Part shown: positions 38,352 to 49,846 of the stretch, one piece after another
How positions within the stretch are numbered: position 1 is the first letter of the stretch
Layout: each line of letters opens with the position of its first letter
Notes under the pieces: generated by a model
Seen by the model: only the letters and a program-made list of their open reading frames with translations
Databases searched by the model: none
Told to the model about the DNA's origin: nothing
Assembly (NCBI RefSeq): GCF_950023065.1
Contig: NC_088678.1
Location: 63,518,460 to 63,582,459, forward strand
Direction of reading: 5' to 3'
Source of the DNA: Planococcus citri
Taxonomy: Eukaryota > Arthropoda > Insecta > Hemiptera > Pseudococcidae
Length of the DNA stretch: 64,000 nt
Position numbers and translations under genes: made by a program

Positions 38352-41300
38352 CACCCCTCCCTTCTCGCTACCGAGCCTCCGGTACACATTTTTTCAAAAT
38401 TAGACATCCTAAGAGACAAAAAAATAGCGGCTATTTTGACTTTTGAACCGAACAAAGCAAGGCCAAAAAAGCGTACAAAATATACTTATCACAAGCCAGA
38501 ATTTCAAGCGGTGAGTCTATTTTTCGACTTTTGGTGAATTTTCAACAATCAAATTTGGGCCAAAAATGAGAAAAAAAAATCAAAATCTCATCATATTAAT
38601 CAAGAATACTGACATATTTTCAAAAACTTTTTTAGCGTAAAATATCTGTTTGAACTCGATAAACGTTATGCGAGGTGATTTTTCTATTTTCGACCCTCAG
38701 GGGGCAGAAATTGGGGGGGGGGGTTTAATTTTTGGAAAATTTTGGAACCACCATCTTGAACCTATCCCTTTGAGCCCACCTAAAAAGCTTTTTACAGTTT
38801 ATTAGTATGTGAAAGATCTTCTTTCTACCAAAATTTGAGCTCAATAAAATTTTGCGCTGGTATTAAAAAATCCAGTTTCCCATTTTTTCGAAATTTCGAA
38901 ATTTTTGGAACCCCTGGAAAACTAGAAACTTACAATTTGCGCCAAACGTAACGTTTTGAGGTATATATTCAAATATCTTGATGAAAAAGTTTGATTAAGC
39001 TCCCTGTGTATTCGTAACTTTGAACCCGTTTTTTAGAGCCCCCCCACTTTAGGCACCCCTAAAAAAGGTGTTTAAGCACATTTTTTCAAATAAATTGAAG
39101 AATTTACATTTGAACCACACTGGCAAGTGCTCGATAATTTTTCGTTTGATTTTCCCTGTAACGTTCAAAATTAAGCTTTTTTGGGCCAAATTCTGTGATT
39201 TTACTCTTAGAAAAAACCGCCAAAATCACGTTTTCATGATTTCAACGAAGTAAAATCTCAGAATTTGGCCCAAAAAAGCTTAATTTTGAAAGTTACAGGG
39301 AAAATCAAATGAAAAATTATCGAGCACTTGCCAGTGTGGTTCAAATGTAAATTCTTCAATTTATTTGAAAAAATGTGCATAAATGTCTTGTTTAGGGGTT
39401 CTTAAAGTGGGGGGCTCTAAAAAAAAAAGTTCAAAATTACGAATATACAGGGAGCTTAATTGAACTTTTTTATCTAGATAATCGAATATATACCTCAAAA
39501 CATTACGTTTGGCGCAAATCGCAGGTTTCTAGCTTCCCAGGGGTTCTCAAAATATCGAAATTACGAAAAATTGGAAAATTGGATTTTTGAGTACCAGCGT
39601 ACAATTTTATTGAGCTCAAAATTCGCTAGGATGGAGGTGGAGGTCTTTCAGATACTAATAAACTGTAAAAAGCTTTTTAGGGAGGTTCAAAGGGGTAAGT
39701 TCAAAATGGTGGTTCCAAAATTTTCCAAAAATTGAAACCCCCCCAATTTCTGCCCCCGAGGGTCGAAAATGGGGAAATCACTTCGCATAACGTTTATCGG
39801 GTTCAAACAGATATCTTACGCTAAAAAAGTTTTTGAAAATAATACTCAGTGGTTCCAAACATTATTTTTTATTCACAACTTTGGGAACCCCTGGAATCAA
39901 AAAAATGGTCATTTTGGGTTAACTAACCACGGATTCGTATTTGGGACATTTTTTCGTTTTTTTGAAATTAAAAAAAATTATCTAAAAATTGGCACCGCTG
40001 TATTCCAAAATGTTTTCCCAGGAATGATACTTTTTCAATAGGTATTTTGGCATAAATTAATGCGATATTAAATTGATTGTAGGTGACTTCAAATCGTTTT
40101 GAAGTCTCCAGCGAATTTTTTCAAAATTCTTGGAGCCTCCAACAGATTTTTAAAACTTGAAATTGTCATAAAATTTTACCAAATGAATTTGGAGAGCTCA
40201 TGAAATCGACGACATTTTTCAAGTTTTTGGCAATTTTTTTCGTCAAAAAATTAGCATCACTGTGTTCCAAAATATTTCCTAAAGCTCTTTAATATTTCCC
40301 ACGTTTCAGGAATACAAAATTTCAATCCCTTTTTTCAACAACTTCGACGTCTCACAAGCAAACATTTTTTTATTTTAGAATCACATTTTTTTTTTAATTG
40401 AAAATTTGAATTTTTTGTAAGTTGTTTTACATCATCAGTCAAAATTTCAGGTGGTAAGTTCATTTTTTGATTTTTGGTGAATTTTTCAAAATCGGAACAA
40501 AAGATTCGAAACGGTTCTGAACCGTTTCGAGGAGTTCTGGAGCATCCAGCAGAGTTTCGATACTTGGAATTTCCACAAAAAAAAAATTACCGCAAGTGAA
40601 GTTGGGAAATACAATTTTTTTCTGCACGTAATTTGGAGGCACGATATTAAATCGATTTTAGGTGATTTCAAATTGTTTTGGAGTCTCCAGCATATTTTTG
40701 AAAATTTCTGGAACCTCCAAAAGATTTTTGAAATTTAAAATTTCTATAACATTTCACTAAACGAACATGGAAAGCTGAAATTCACTCTGCACTCTAATTT
40801 CGACATGATGTTAAATCGATTGTAGGGGATTTCAAGTCGTTTTAAAGCCTCCAGCAACTTTCGGAGAATTCCTGGAGCGGCCAGTGGATTCTTGAAACTT
40901 TAAATTTCCTTAAAATTTTACCAGTCGAAGTTGGAAAACCAAAACTCACTCTGCATTCTAATTTTGGCACGATATTAAATCGATTGCAGGTGATTTTAAG
41001 TCGTTTTGGAGCCTCCAGCGACCTTCTGGAAATTCTAATCGACTTTCTAGCGTGTTGAAATTGAGATGTATGGTGAATTTCGGCTTTCTATCTTCATTTG
41101 TGGTAAAATGTTGTGGAAATTTCAAGTTTCAAAAATCTGCTCGAGGCTCCAGGAGTTTCCAAAAAACCGCTGGAGGCTCCAAAAAGACTTGAAACCACCT
41201 CCAGTCGACTTCATAGCATGTAAAAATTGGAGTACAGAGTGAATTTTGGCTTCACAGATTTTAATGTCTTTTAATAGCATTTTGTGGAAGTTTCGGATTT

Positions 41301-42502
41301 CAAAAATTTGCTGGAGACTCTATAGAACTACTCAAAACGGTTGAAAACCGTTTCCAATCGATTTGTCAGGTCGAAAATGGAGTATTTCCCAAATTTCAGC
41401 TTTCTAGGTCAATTTGACAAAATTTTGACTTTTTTTCTAATTTTCGACCCAAATTTGATTTTTAAAATTTTATCAAAAATCGAAAAGTGCCCCTCAGCAC
41501 TTGAAATTTTCCGGCTGACTTGTCAATCAAATGGCCGCCGTTTTGTGAGAAAGGTCTTTTTTTTGACAAGACACAAGACTACTTTAAAATGCTTCTAAAA
41601 CACAAAATTTCAGTCACTCTTTTCAAGAACTTCGACGTAGGACAAGGGAACATTTTTGCATCTCAACAACGTTATTGGAACAAAATGATGTAAAATAAGG
41701 TCAGAGTTTTCAATTTCGATTAAATTCTTTGTAGATTTTTTTTTTTTAAATAGGTAGGTAAATAAAAAATGTGAATTTTTTGAAAATTTTTAGAATTGGG
41801 TTAATAGAATTTTATGTTTCTGAATTTTAAAAAATTTCCGCTTCGAATAAAATATAATTTTGTGCGATGGAGAAAAAACGCAGATATTTTGAAAAATACC
41901 AAATTGGAATTTCATTTTGGAATTGGTAGGAGAAATTGAAATGTAAAGTATCTAATTTTGATACAGGTAAGATTTGAGAAATTACTTTTGAAAAAAATCA
42001 GATTCCAAAAAGAAATTATCAATAAGATCAAAAATTCAAATTGATGTATTTTTCATAAAAGTTCTTTAGTTTTCTGTAGTGAAAATTTTTTCAGTTGAAA
42101 AATTCCGATGCTGCATAAAAACAGTACCAGTTTTTTATACTTCAACCGAATTTTCTAAAATTCCAAAATAAAACTCGATCAAAATCAAAAACCTAGACAT
42201 TACCTTCTTTTTACCCTATTTTAATCCAATTTTGTTGAGATGTAAAAAAATTTTCTGTGCGTTATCAAAGCTGTTGAAAAATGGAAAAAAGCTCGTGTTT
42301 TCGAACATCGAATTTTTCCTTGGGAAAACAATCAAAAAATTTTACTGCAGATTTCCATCAATTTGGCTTTTTGTTTCTGTCTGCTTCTGCAAATTTTCTT
42401 TCTTGAAAATATGTACTAGAAATTTATCGGTTGAACTCCACCCAGGCGTTAAAGGGTTAAGAAAAAATATGTTCCAGAGGATCGGAGGGGAGGGGGGAAG
42501 GT
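38352..42502. mobile_element. Foldback element B (about 4.1 kb)
   Basis: The left end resembles element A (CACCCCTCCC, then ACACATTTTTTC and AGACATCCTAAGAG). The right end (ATGTTCCAGAGGATC followed by a G-run to about 42502) is the inverse. Inside are a 590-bp-arm palindrome (38616-39839) and a series of GAGCCTCCAG modules in both orientations (about 40080-41340). No transposase or helicase frame was seen. It is placed in the same family as A because ends and internal modules correspond; B is longer because of the palindrome. Confidence 0.65.
38616..39839. repeat. Near-perfect long palindrome (arms about 590 bp, spacer 44 bp)
   Basis: The left arm (38616-39204) and right arm (39249-39839) are reverse complements with few mismatches. 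Examples: ATTTTCAAAAACTTTTTTAG at 38616 pairs with CTAAAAAAGTTTTTGAAAAT ending 39840, and 24 of 25 bases match at the inner end (TTGGGCCAAATTC... against ...GAATTTGGCCCAA). The 44-nt spacer (39205-39248) contains ACCGCCAAAATCACG. Transcribed as part of the intron, this would form a very long RNA hairpin. Confidence 0.92.
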
Positions 42503-44479
42503 GAGCAATACCCTTATTATCATTATACCGAAGTATTATGACAAAAATGAAAATAACGATCATTATTTTTTCAAATCATGCATCCACACTTCTATTTTCA
42601 CTATTTTACTTTCGACGTTGAACCAAATAGATACTTTCTGTTTTTTTTATACCCTGCACTTACGCGTGTGATCTTTATACCCATTCTTCAGAGATGATTT
42701 TTTATTACGAAATGACCAAGCATACTTCATAGTTCATTGTAAAATAAATACTGTATTGATTCGCATACTATGTATTATTTAATACCTACCGTACGTTGCA
42801 TAAATTGAAAGATTCGCACGAAATACATAGGCATATTTTTTTTTTCTACACGATATATTTATCCTATTGTTTGCATACATATTATACCTACGTGTGCGAT
42901 AATTTGTATACCAACTGCGAGAACTATAGTTAGGTAAATAGAACAGGTGTAAAATACAAATTCATTTTTCATAATAACCAGGATCCGGAGATCACAAAGT
43001 ATCAGCTCATCTTTGCAGGTGCTGGGATAACATATTATATACATACCTACCTACCTCATATACTGGTTCCTGCATCTGCTCAAAAGGTAACTGAACTCAA
43101 TAGAAAACCATCGCTGATTATTTTGCATATTAGAGTAAATTTTGAAATTAAATTTTACGAGCTCTAATCAGCGGATTTGAAAGGATTTCACTTGACCAAT
43201 ACCTACCTATATGTATAAAAAAAATCATACAGATATATTATGTTGATGTGGGACATGGAACCTATTCGTACGGTGAGCCACACAGCACATAGTTCTCTTG
43301 TCACGTACAAGGCTGTCAACCAGAGAGAAAGTTGAGTAGAGCTAGAGCTGTGCAAACTGTCACACAATAGAGATGGAAAAAAAATATTAAACGATTTTCA
43401 AACCTTAGTGACAGTCGGATCTACGAAGGTGGAATTTAAAAATCTATGACGTAATTCGCATGTGCCATGTAATTGCATTCGTGAACGTATTAATGAGATA
43501 TTCAAATTCGTCCAGTGCACACCTATAATACTTACACGAGTAAGTAAACGAATGCTTGTGATGGTGATTTATATTCAGCGACATAAACAAAGAATGCAGC
43601 GGTGTTAATTGTAAATTAAACTGACGTTTATTATGATAAATAAGATGGGATTTAATTCACGGTCATGGACAATGCCACCTTTTTTGAGCTGAATAAAAAG
43701 GCGTCTCCCATGCAGAGGTATACACGAATAGTCGAATACCTACCTGCAACTTATCATGTCAAAATTTGGAACACACACGTGTAGGCTTTATTAATATGTG
43801 ACCGTAAAGCTACACAAGTTCAGATTGAGATGTATTCCAGTGACTTGTGAATTTTACGAGCTTTCTCACAATATACAAATACATACGATGAAACATTGCG
43901 AGATTTTCAACATATGTAGTAGGTATATTTTTATACTTGCGAATCACGAACGTATATGAGTCAGGCTGGCGGGACGAGGTAGACCTCTTGAAGCGTAAAT
44001 TTTTAATATTCACAGTATACCTACCTACTCGGGTTTAATAAAACGGTCGAAATAACATAAGTCGTCTTTCGCGTATCCGCTCTTACATATAGAATTTTTT
44101 TCTCTTCGGCAGTCTCATTTGCGGAATGCTGAATGAACATGTTTCAACAAAACGTGAACCAACGCTGAAACGAATAATTAGCGGACAAACGGTCGCGCAT
44201 TGGACTGGATGCGGCCACCAGTTAATTACGTAACTCAGGTAGCAACTACTCGTAGATTTCATTGCTTACGTACCACAGTACCATGGTACTTGCTACTTAC
44301 CTTTTTCTTATCATTAATTACTAATTCAGTCTTGATATTTTGTACGATATGGTGAATATCAAACAGTTAATTTCGCGTTGTGAAAGCGATCATTTTAGGA
44401 ATTCAATACGAAGTCGGGTGCGATTGCTGCTCTGGTGCGTGTTTAGGTACTCGTAGGTATTGTGTGATGATTCGGTGGA

Positions 44480-45380
44480 TACTTACTGCTCTGTGAACAT
44501 GAACATTGGGGTGGATCGTTCCCAAAAAAAGTCGGTGGATTTTGAATAAATTCATCAAAGACCTTTATTTTGAGTAGGAAGGTACCCAGAAAAAATTTTA
44601 GCCCTCTTGGTGTACCTGCAGGGCAGATATGGGCTCTCAAGGACAGGGAATTTTCAAAAAAATTGTAGATTCTTCGCTCTGGTCTGAACCCAGCCTCTTT
44701 TGGGAAAAATGGTCCAGTCCAAAAAAATAGTATTTGAGATTCTGCATCGATCCGGTCGTTGCCATCCAAATCCGAGACCACTTTCATGGGTTCCACTGAG
44801 CGGTTGAAAAGCAGCAAATTGCTTATTTTTGGGTAAATTTGTGTTTTGAAAATCTTTTCTTCTACAATATTTTGCATTAATCAGACATCAGGCCAAAAAT
44901 TGAAAAAATTTAATTTCCGAAATTGGGGAAAAATTTTGAAACGCATTGGTTCCAATTTTTTGGCGATAGAAAAATAGCCAAGAACTTATCAACTTTTTTC
45001 GGTTTTCTGAAATTTGCAATAATGGACAAAAAATTGGCACCACTGTGTTCCAAAATATTTATCGGTTGCAGAAATGATATCTTTCGATGATCTGGCAAGT
45101 ATTTGGGACAAAAAATTTCAGAAAACAAATTTACCCATAAATAAGCCATTTTCCCCCATTTTTCCCAAAACAGGTTGAGTAAGGGCTCGAGCGAAAAACG
45201 ACGATTTTCCCGAAAATACCTCCTCTTTGAAGGCTCGTACCTCCTCTCCAGAGGCACCAGATTTCTAGAATCAAAAATTTTTTTTGGGTGACTTTCAACT
45301 CAAACTCAAAATGAAGGTTTTTTCTGAATTTGGTTAAAATACTCCATTTTTTCGCTATCCAGGATTCATTCTGATAAACA
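44480..45380. repeat. Dispersed repeat related to element B internal sequence
   Basis: The phrase CACTGTGTTCCAAAATATTT (about 45048) also occurs near 40257, with a variant near 39998 (GCTGTATTCCAAAATGTTTT). This points to a shared repeat family. Two minus-strand frames (144 and 115 codons) are open here, but they show no domain, have repeat-like composition and are not called as genes. Boundaries are approximate. Confidence 0.4.
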
Positions 45381-45388
45381 TACAGATA

Positions 45389-46523
45389 CAGGGTGCCCAG
45401 AAATATTGAGTACCCCTAAAAAAGTTTCCTACTAAAATACTTCGGTTGGTCACAGTGAATATGATAATAATGATACCGTAAACTGGGGTAACATTGAAGG
45501 ATTTTTCAGAATTTTTTATGTTTAGAGGTATAAACGACGGAGGTAGGGGAAATGTGTGTGGTACTTTTGATAAAGCTATGTTAGCACTACGTTTTGGCGG
45601 TTACAGAAGTTGCCTACCTTTTTCCTGTCAAGCGCAAGAGCCAAAAGAAGTGCCCTTCAAAGTTACCCAGCGTTTGGGGTAACTTTGAAGGCCCCTTGAA
45701 ATGTGCTTCGCTCAAGGTCAAAAATTTTCAAAAACATGAATATTCACTTCTTGTTCACTTTGTACGCGTCAAGCACTTACAAAATGATCCATATTCACAA
45801 TTGAATTTATAAAAGAATGCTCCAAAATGATAATTTGAAATTTTTCCAGTTTTCAGGCGTTTTTTATGCATTTTGGCCAATTTGACCAAATTTTATGATT
45901 TTTCAATGATTTTAGAGCTGTTTTTCAAGTTTTCACATAGTTTTTAATAAGTTTTCAAGCATTTTCATGCATTTTTGGTCAATTTTACTGAAATTTCACG
46001 ATTTTTTTATAGCCTTCAAAGTTACCCCAGTTTGAATATTATTTTTTTACTCTTCAGGGAAGAACTTTGGCACATGAACAAATGCGCTAATTTATAGTCG
46101 GGAGGTGTGCCAACACATCTATAATGTCACTTGACTCATTATTTGAAAATTCAAAATTCCAGACATCCAGCTTTTCATGCTAATTAAAATTAATAAAAAC
46201 ACCACTTTTTTTTGTTTGATTTTTAACTGGTGTTGGAACCACTATTTGAAAATGATAAAACAGGAAAAATAACTCCCAAAGTGTACTCTATCCATTGTTC
46301 CATACTTCATAGTTCCACCACCATGGAGCATAACATGATGAAAAACCACACCCTTCAATGTTACCCCGCGATTTCAATGTTACCCCAGTTTACGGTAGCA
46401 CATGATTGGTTGTTGGACTGGAGAGATAACATTCCACCAATCATATGTATCTATTTCACGTTGCCAACCTATATTCATAATGAAAAACTTTCTTAGGGGT
46501 ACTGGATATTTCTGGGCACCCTG
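45389..46523. mobile_element. TA-flanked TIR element (1,135 bp), Tc1/mariner-like MITE
   Basis: The termini are inverted: CAGGGTGCCCAGAAATAT... (45389) and ...ATATTTCTGGGCACCCTG (46523), and the similarity extends over about 32 bp to a CCCCTAA/TTAGGGG stretch. TA flanks both ends (45387-45388 and 46524-46525), as expected for Tc1/mariner-type target duplication. A second inner inverted pair exists: CCGTAAACTGGGGTAACATT (about 45476) against AATGTTACCCCAGTTTACGG (about 46376). The motif GGGGTAAC[T/A]TTGAAGG also recurs internally in both orientations (about 45677, 46013, 46348). No transposase frame is present. Confidence 0.8.
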
Positions 46524-46639
46524 TATATGTACAAGCACTTTAATAGTCTAGTGAGATTAGATAGCAGTCAAATTGAGGGGGGGGGGGGGTTCTGACAGTG
46601 ATACTTTAAACTGATCTGTAAAGCCTTCATGTTGACGTT

Positions 46640-48496
46640 TTGGGGGGGAGTGTTGTGGGCAATTTGAAATTGCTGGAGATCTGGAGAAAGATCAAATTTT
46701 GCTGGAGGTTCCAGATCGATTGGAAAAATGAGACAATCGATTCGGCGTGTTCACGCTGAAGAAGTAAAGATTGGACAAATTTTAGAGTATTTTTGATGTC
46801 AAAATTGACAAATGACGATTTTGATTTTTTTTTTTTTTGAAAATTTGCTTTTTTTTAACTTGTAATAAAAAAATACAATTTTCAAGTCGCCCCCAGGAAT
46901 TTGTGATCCATCAGCCCTTATTGATTTTGGAATGTCGACCTCACGATAGGATTATGTACATTTTCCTGCAGCCGAAGTACTGAAATTGCTGAAAAAAAAA
47001 ACAAATTTCTGCTGGAGACTCCAGATCAGCTAGAAAATCATATCAATCGATTTGGGTGGTCGATTTTAGGAGGGTAGACGATATTTTGCACAATTTACTC
47101 CAAAAATTGACGGCTTTGGATTTTTTTTTTCAATTTGAGGATTAAATTTTCAGCGGCTAAAGTTTATTAAAACGCATTCTAGAGCTATTTTAAATGACTG
47201 GAGAAAACCCAACTTCTGTTGGAGGCTCCAGATTGGACTGAAAATGATGAAAATCGATTGGGAGGGAGTCGACTTTATGGAGTGGCAAAAATTTTGAGCA
47301 TCAATTTGCAGGGCTGAGCTTTTGATGCCATATAAAAACGTGAAAATGACAATATTGCTGATACAACTGAATATTGTATTTGATCAAAATTGATTACAAT
47401 TCCAAGCTTTTTCTGTGATTAGTGCATTTTATTGACAAAATAGTTGATTTTCAATTCGATTTTTTTTTTTTATATTATGCAAAAAGCGAATTTGAAGGAT
47501 TTTTTGTCAAATATGTGGTAGAAAACGCAGAAAAAATTGTAAAATGTGCTTAAAATATGTAGAAAAATGATCTAAGACATCAAAAATATGATACCTACTT
47601 TATATTTTTTTTGAGAAATTGAGTTCATTTTACTCAGAATTGTGCCCTGCTAATTTGTCACCAAAATTGATGATTTCAATTTCTTTATTTGAGATACATG
47701 CGGCAGCATTGCTGCCATTGTATCAGGTTAAGCATTACATAGATGATTATTTGAATATTACTTACATAGGTACCTTTAAATTTGAAAATTTTCAACTTGT
47801 AGAAAAATACATTTCTCAACTCATCTCTTCGGATTGGTGATCCACCAGTCCATAATCGATTTGGAATATCGAACTTATAATAGGATTAAATTTTCAGTCG
47901 CTGAAGTTGATTACCACACCTTCTGGAGCGATTCAAAATTGTTGCAGGAAAGGGAACTTTTTGTCTGAGACTTCCTTCCTTAGGTAAAAATTTTGCGGAA
48001 ACACCTTTGAAAAATTTTCTGGAGGCTCCAAAACTGCTCAAAAAGGTTCGAAACTGTTTCTAATCGATTCGACTGGTCGAAAATCGCGAATATAGGTACC
48101 AACTTTCAGCTTTCTGAGTCATGGAATTTTGTTCTTTATTTTTCAAGTGGCCATTTTTGGGTACTTTTGAGTACTTTTGAGTGGCCACTTTTGAAATCTC
48201 TCTACTTTCAAATTGATATAGGTACCTATACCTAATTTTTAAGACACTAAGAACAATGATCAATATGGCTTGCCAGATTGCATTTATTTTTTTTTAAAAA
48301 ACTGAAGGTGGCCAAATTTAGGCACTTTACGTTTCCTGGGCTATTTTCGCCTCTTTCAGAAAATTTTCCAAAAATCAAAAAATCAACTTTGGCAGCTGGA
48401 AACTTGATTCCAAGCTCTGGACGACTCGCTCACTCAATGAGCCAAATTTCAACTCGATCGAAGTTGACAAATTGCGAAGGTTCCCTTGTCAGGTAA
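46640..48496. repeat. Foldback-type dispersed repeat, family C copy 2
   Basis: Contains modules ATTGCTGGAGA...GCTGGAGG[T/C]TCCAGAT (about 46668, 46985, 47210, 47930, 48005) similar to 4.3-4.9 kb. It ends near 48492 in the inverse of the 3659 terminus (GAAGGTTCCCTTGTC). The shared end supports a family with ACAAGGGAACCTTC termini. The left boundary is uncertain. No coding frame. Confidence 0.5.
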
Positions 48497-49693
48497 TTGT
48501 AACTAAAATTACCAGGATACAGAATATTTTATAGTTCGAGTCAAGTTTGAAGAAAACTTTCAATTTTTATGCACTATAGCTATAAATCTACATAACGAGT
48601 TCGTCGTGCGTGCCTTATACACTTACACGTATATTTGACGCTGTACAAACTGTAATTATCCAGGTCAGATAAGATTAAATCGATTTAAAGATGGTAATTT
48701 GCGCGTGCTAATTTTATTAAATCTCGATCGCGTTGCATTGTAATCTGCATGGTGAAATGATAAGAGAATGTCGCCAGATTGACCAGTAGAAAGAATTTTC
48801 GCACGATTGTTCATTAGGCCATATCGCATTATACGTGCCTGAGCCTGATAAGTGATAACCATTGGAAAGTAAGACTCGATAGGTAGGTCTTTGTACCTAA
48901 CTACTTACACCTTTACATATTTGAAATGCAAATTTGAAAGACGTCGAGTGAAATTGCCTTTGACTCGAATTTTGATTTTTGTGCTATTTCTCTCGTTTAC
49001 TGCGAGCACATGATAATTTTTGGATGCATATCTTCACTCAGAGAGGCAGTACCCTCCCCCCCATTACCATTTTCAAGCATTTACCCTGTCTTCCGGCTGC
49101 TTTGAGCCAATTGATTTGAAACCTGGTGTGAAGGTGAAGATACTTGAGGGTAATGGTCCTGAATTTTTTCAAGTTTTTTTGACCCCAACTACCACCCAAA
49201 AATTCATTTTGAAAACTTCAAGTCAATGCGAAGGGGAGTCTAAAATCTGAAAAAAAATCCAAAAACTCATTTTCAGATTTTTCACTGTATTTTCCACTAT
49301 TGGTAATTTTTTCAGAATTTTTTGAGTGATGGCCACTGTTCTGTGGTTAGGTATAAAATCATTTGGAAATGCATTTTTTTCTCGTCGTCCAAAGTAGTTA
49401 ATTTTGGTCGAAAATTTTTTTCTACTTAGTATGTTATTACAGACACCAGATATGATTATTTTTTAATTTGAAAAAATATGCTCATTAGGTACAGAGAGAG
49501 GGAGGGGGGGTCGAAGATTTCATTGAAATCTCATATTATAGTCGTAGTATCAAGCTACAAACTGTAATTTTAATAGTCTCCTAGCGCATACCTACACGTC
49601 CAATCATAGTTGAAACCTTCCATATGAGATGTACTTACCATCGATGAAATAATTACTATAAACCATTACTCACCTATATCTATTATTTTACAG

Positions 49694-49846
49694 GTTTATG
49701 GGCCGTAATTAACACCGCCGGAGTTTGCTTCAAAGGAAAACTCGAACAACAAGATAGCTCACAATGGGAGACTATGTTCAAAGTTAATGTATTTGGAATG
49801 TTACGCACTGCAAGAACATTCATGCCATTATTGAAGAATAAGAAAG
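49694..49846 (+). CDS. SDR-like protein, coding exon 2 (NAG-type motif)
   Basis: Encodes residues 168-218 in phase 1. The acceptor is TTTTACAG|GT and the donor AAAG|GTAAAG at 49847. It reads GLWAVINTAGVCFKG..., matching the SDR beta-4 motif (usually NNAG, here NTAG, residues 174-177). Then come WETMFKVNVFGMLRT, matching the conserved VN(x)xG of helix alpha-5 with the structural Asn retained, and FMPLLKNKKG before beta-5. This exon carries the best conserved part of the family signature and makes the SDR assignment secure. Confidence 0.9.

Larger units (their letters stand above)
14253..49693 (+). other. Intron 1 (35.4 kb), composed largely of repeats
   Basis: The intron runs from donor GTGAGT at 14253 to acceptor TTTTACAG ending at 49693. 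No additional exon is needed, because the SDR core is continuous across the junction (GED|G-LWAV...NTAG). Stretches that I read as ordinary AT-rich DNA without recognisable features are about 16.2-19.1, 20.4-22.8, 25.75-28.8, 31.4-33.2, 36.0-38.3, 42.5-44.4 and 48.5-49.69 kb. They are rich in TAGGTA/TACCTA words. The other segments are described separately. Confidence 0.8.

Noticed and set aside
44443..45257. Minus-strand frames of 144 and 115 codons
   Set aside because: No family resemblance; the DNA shares phrases with repeat element B, so these are repeat-derived chance frames.
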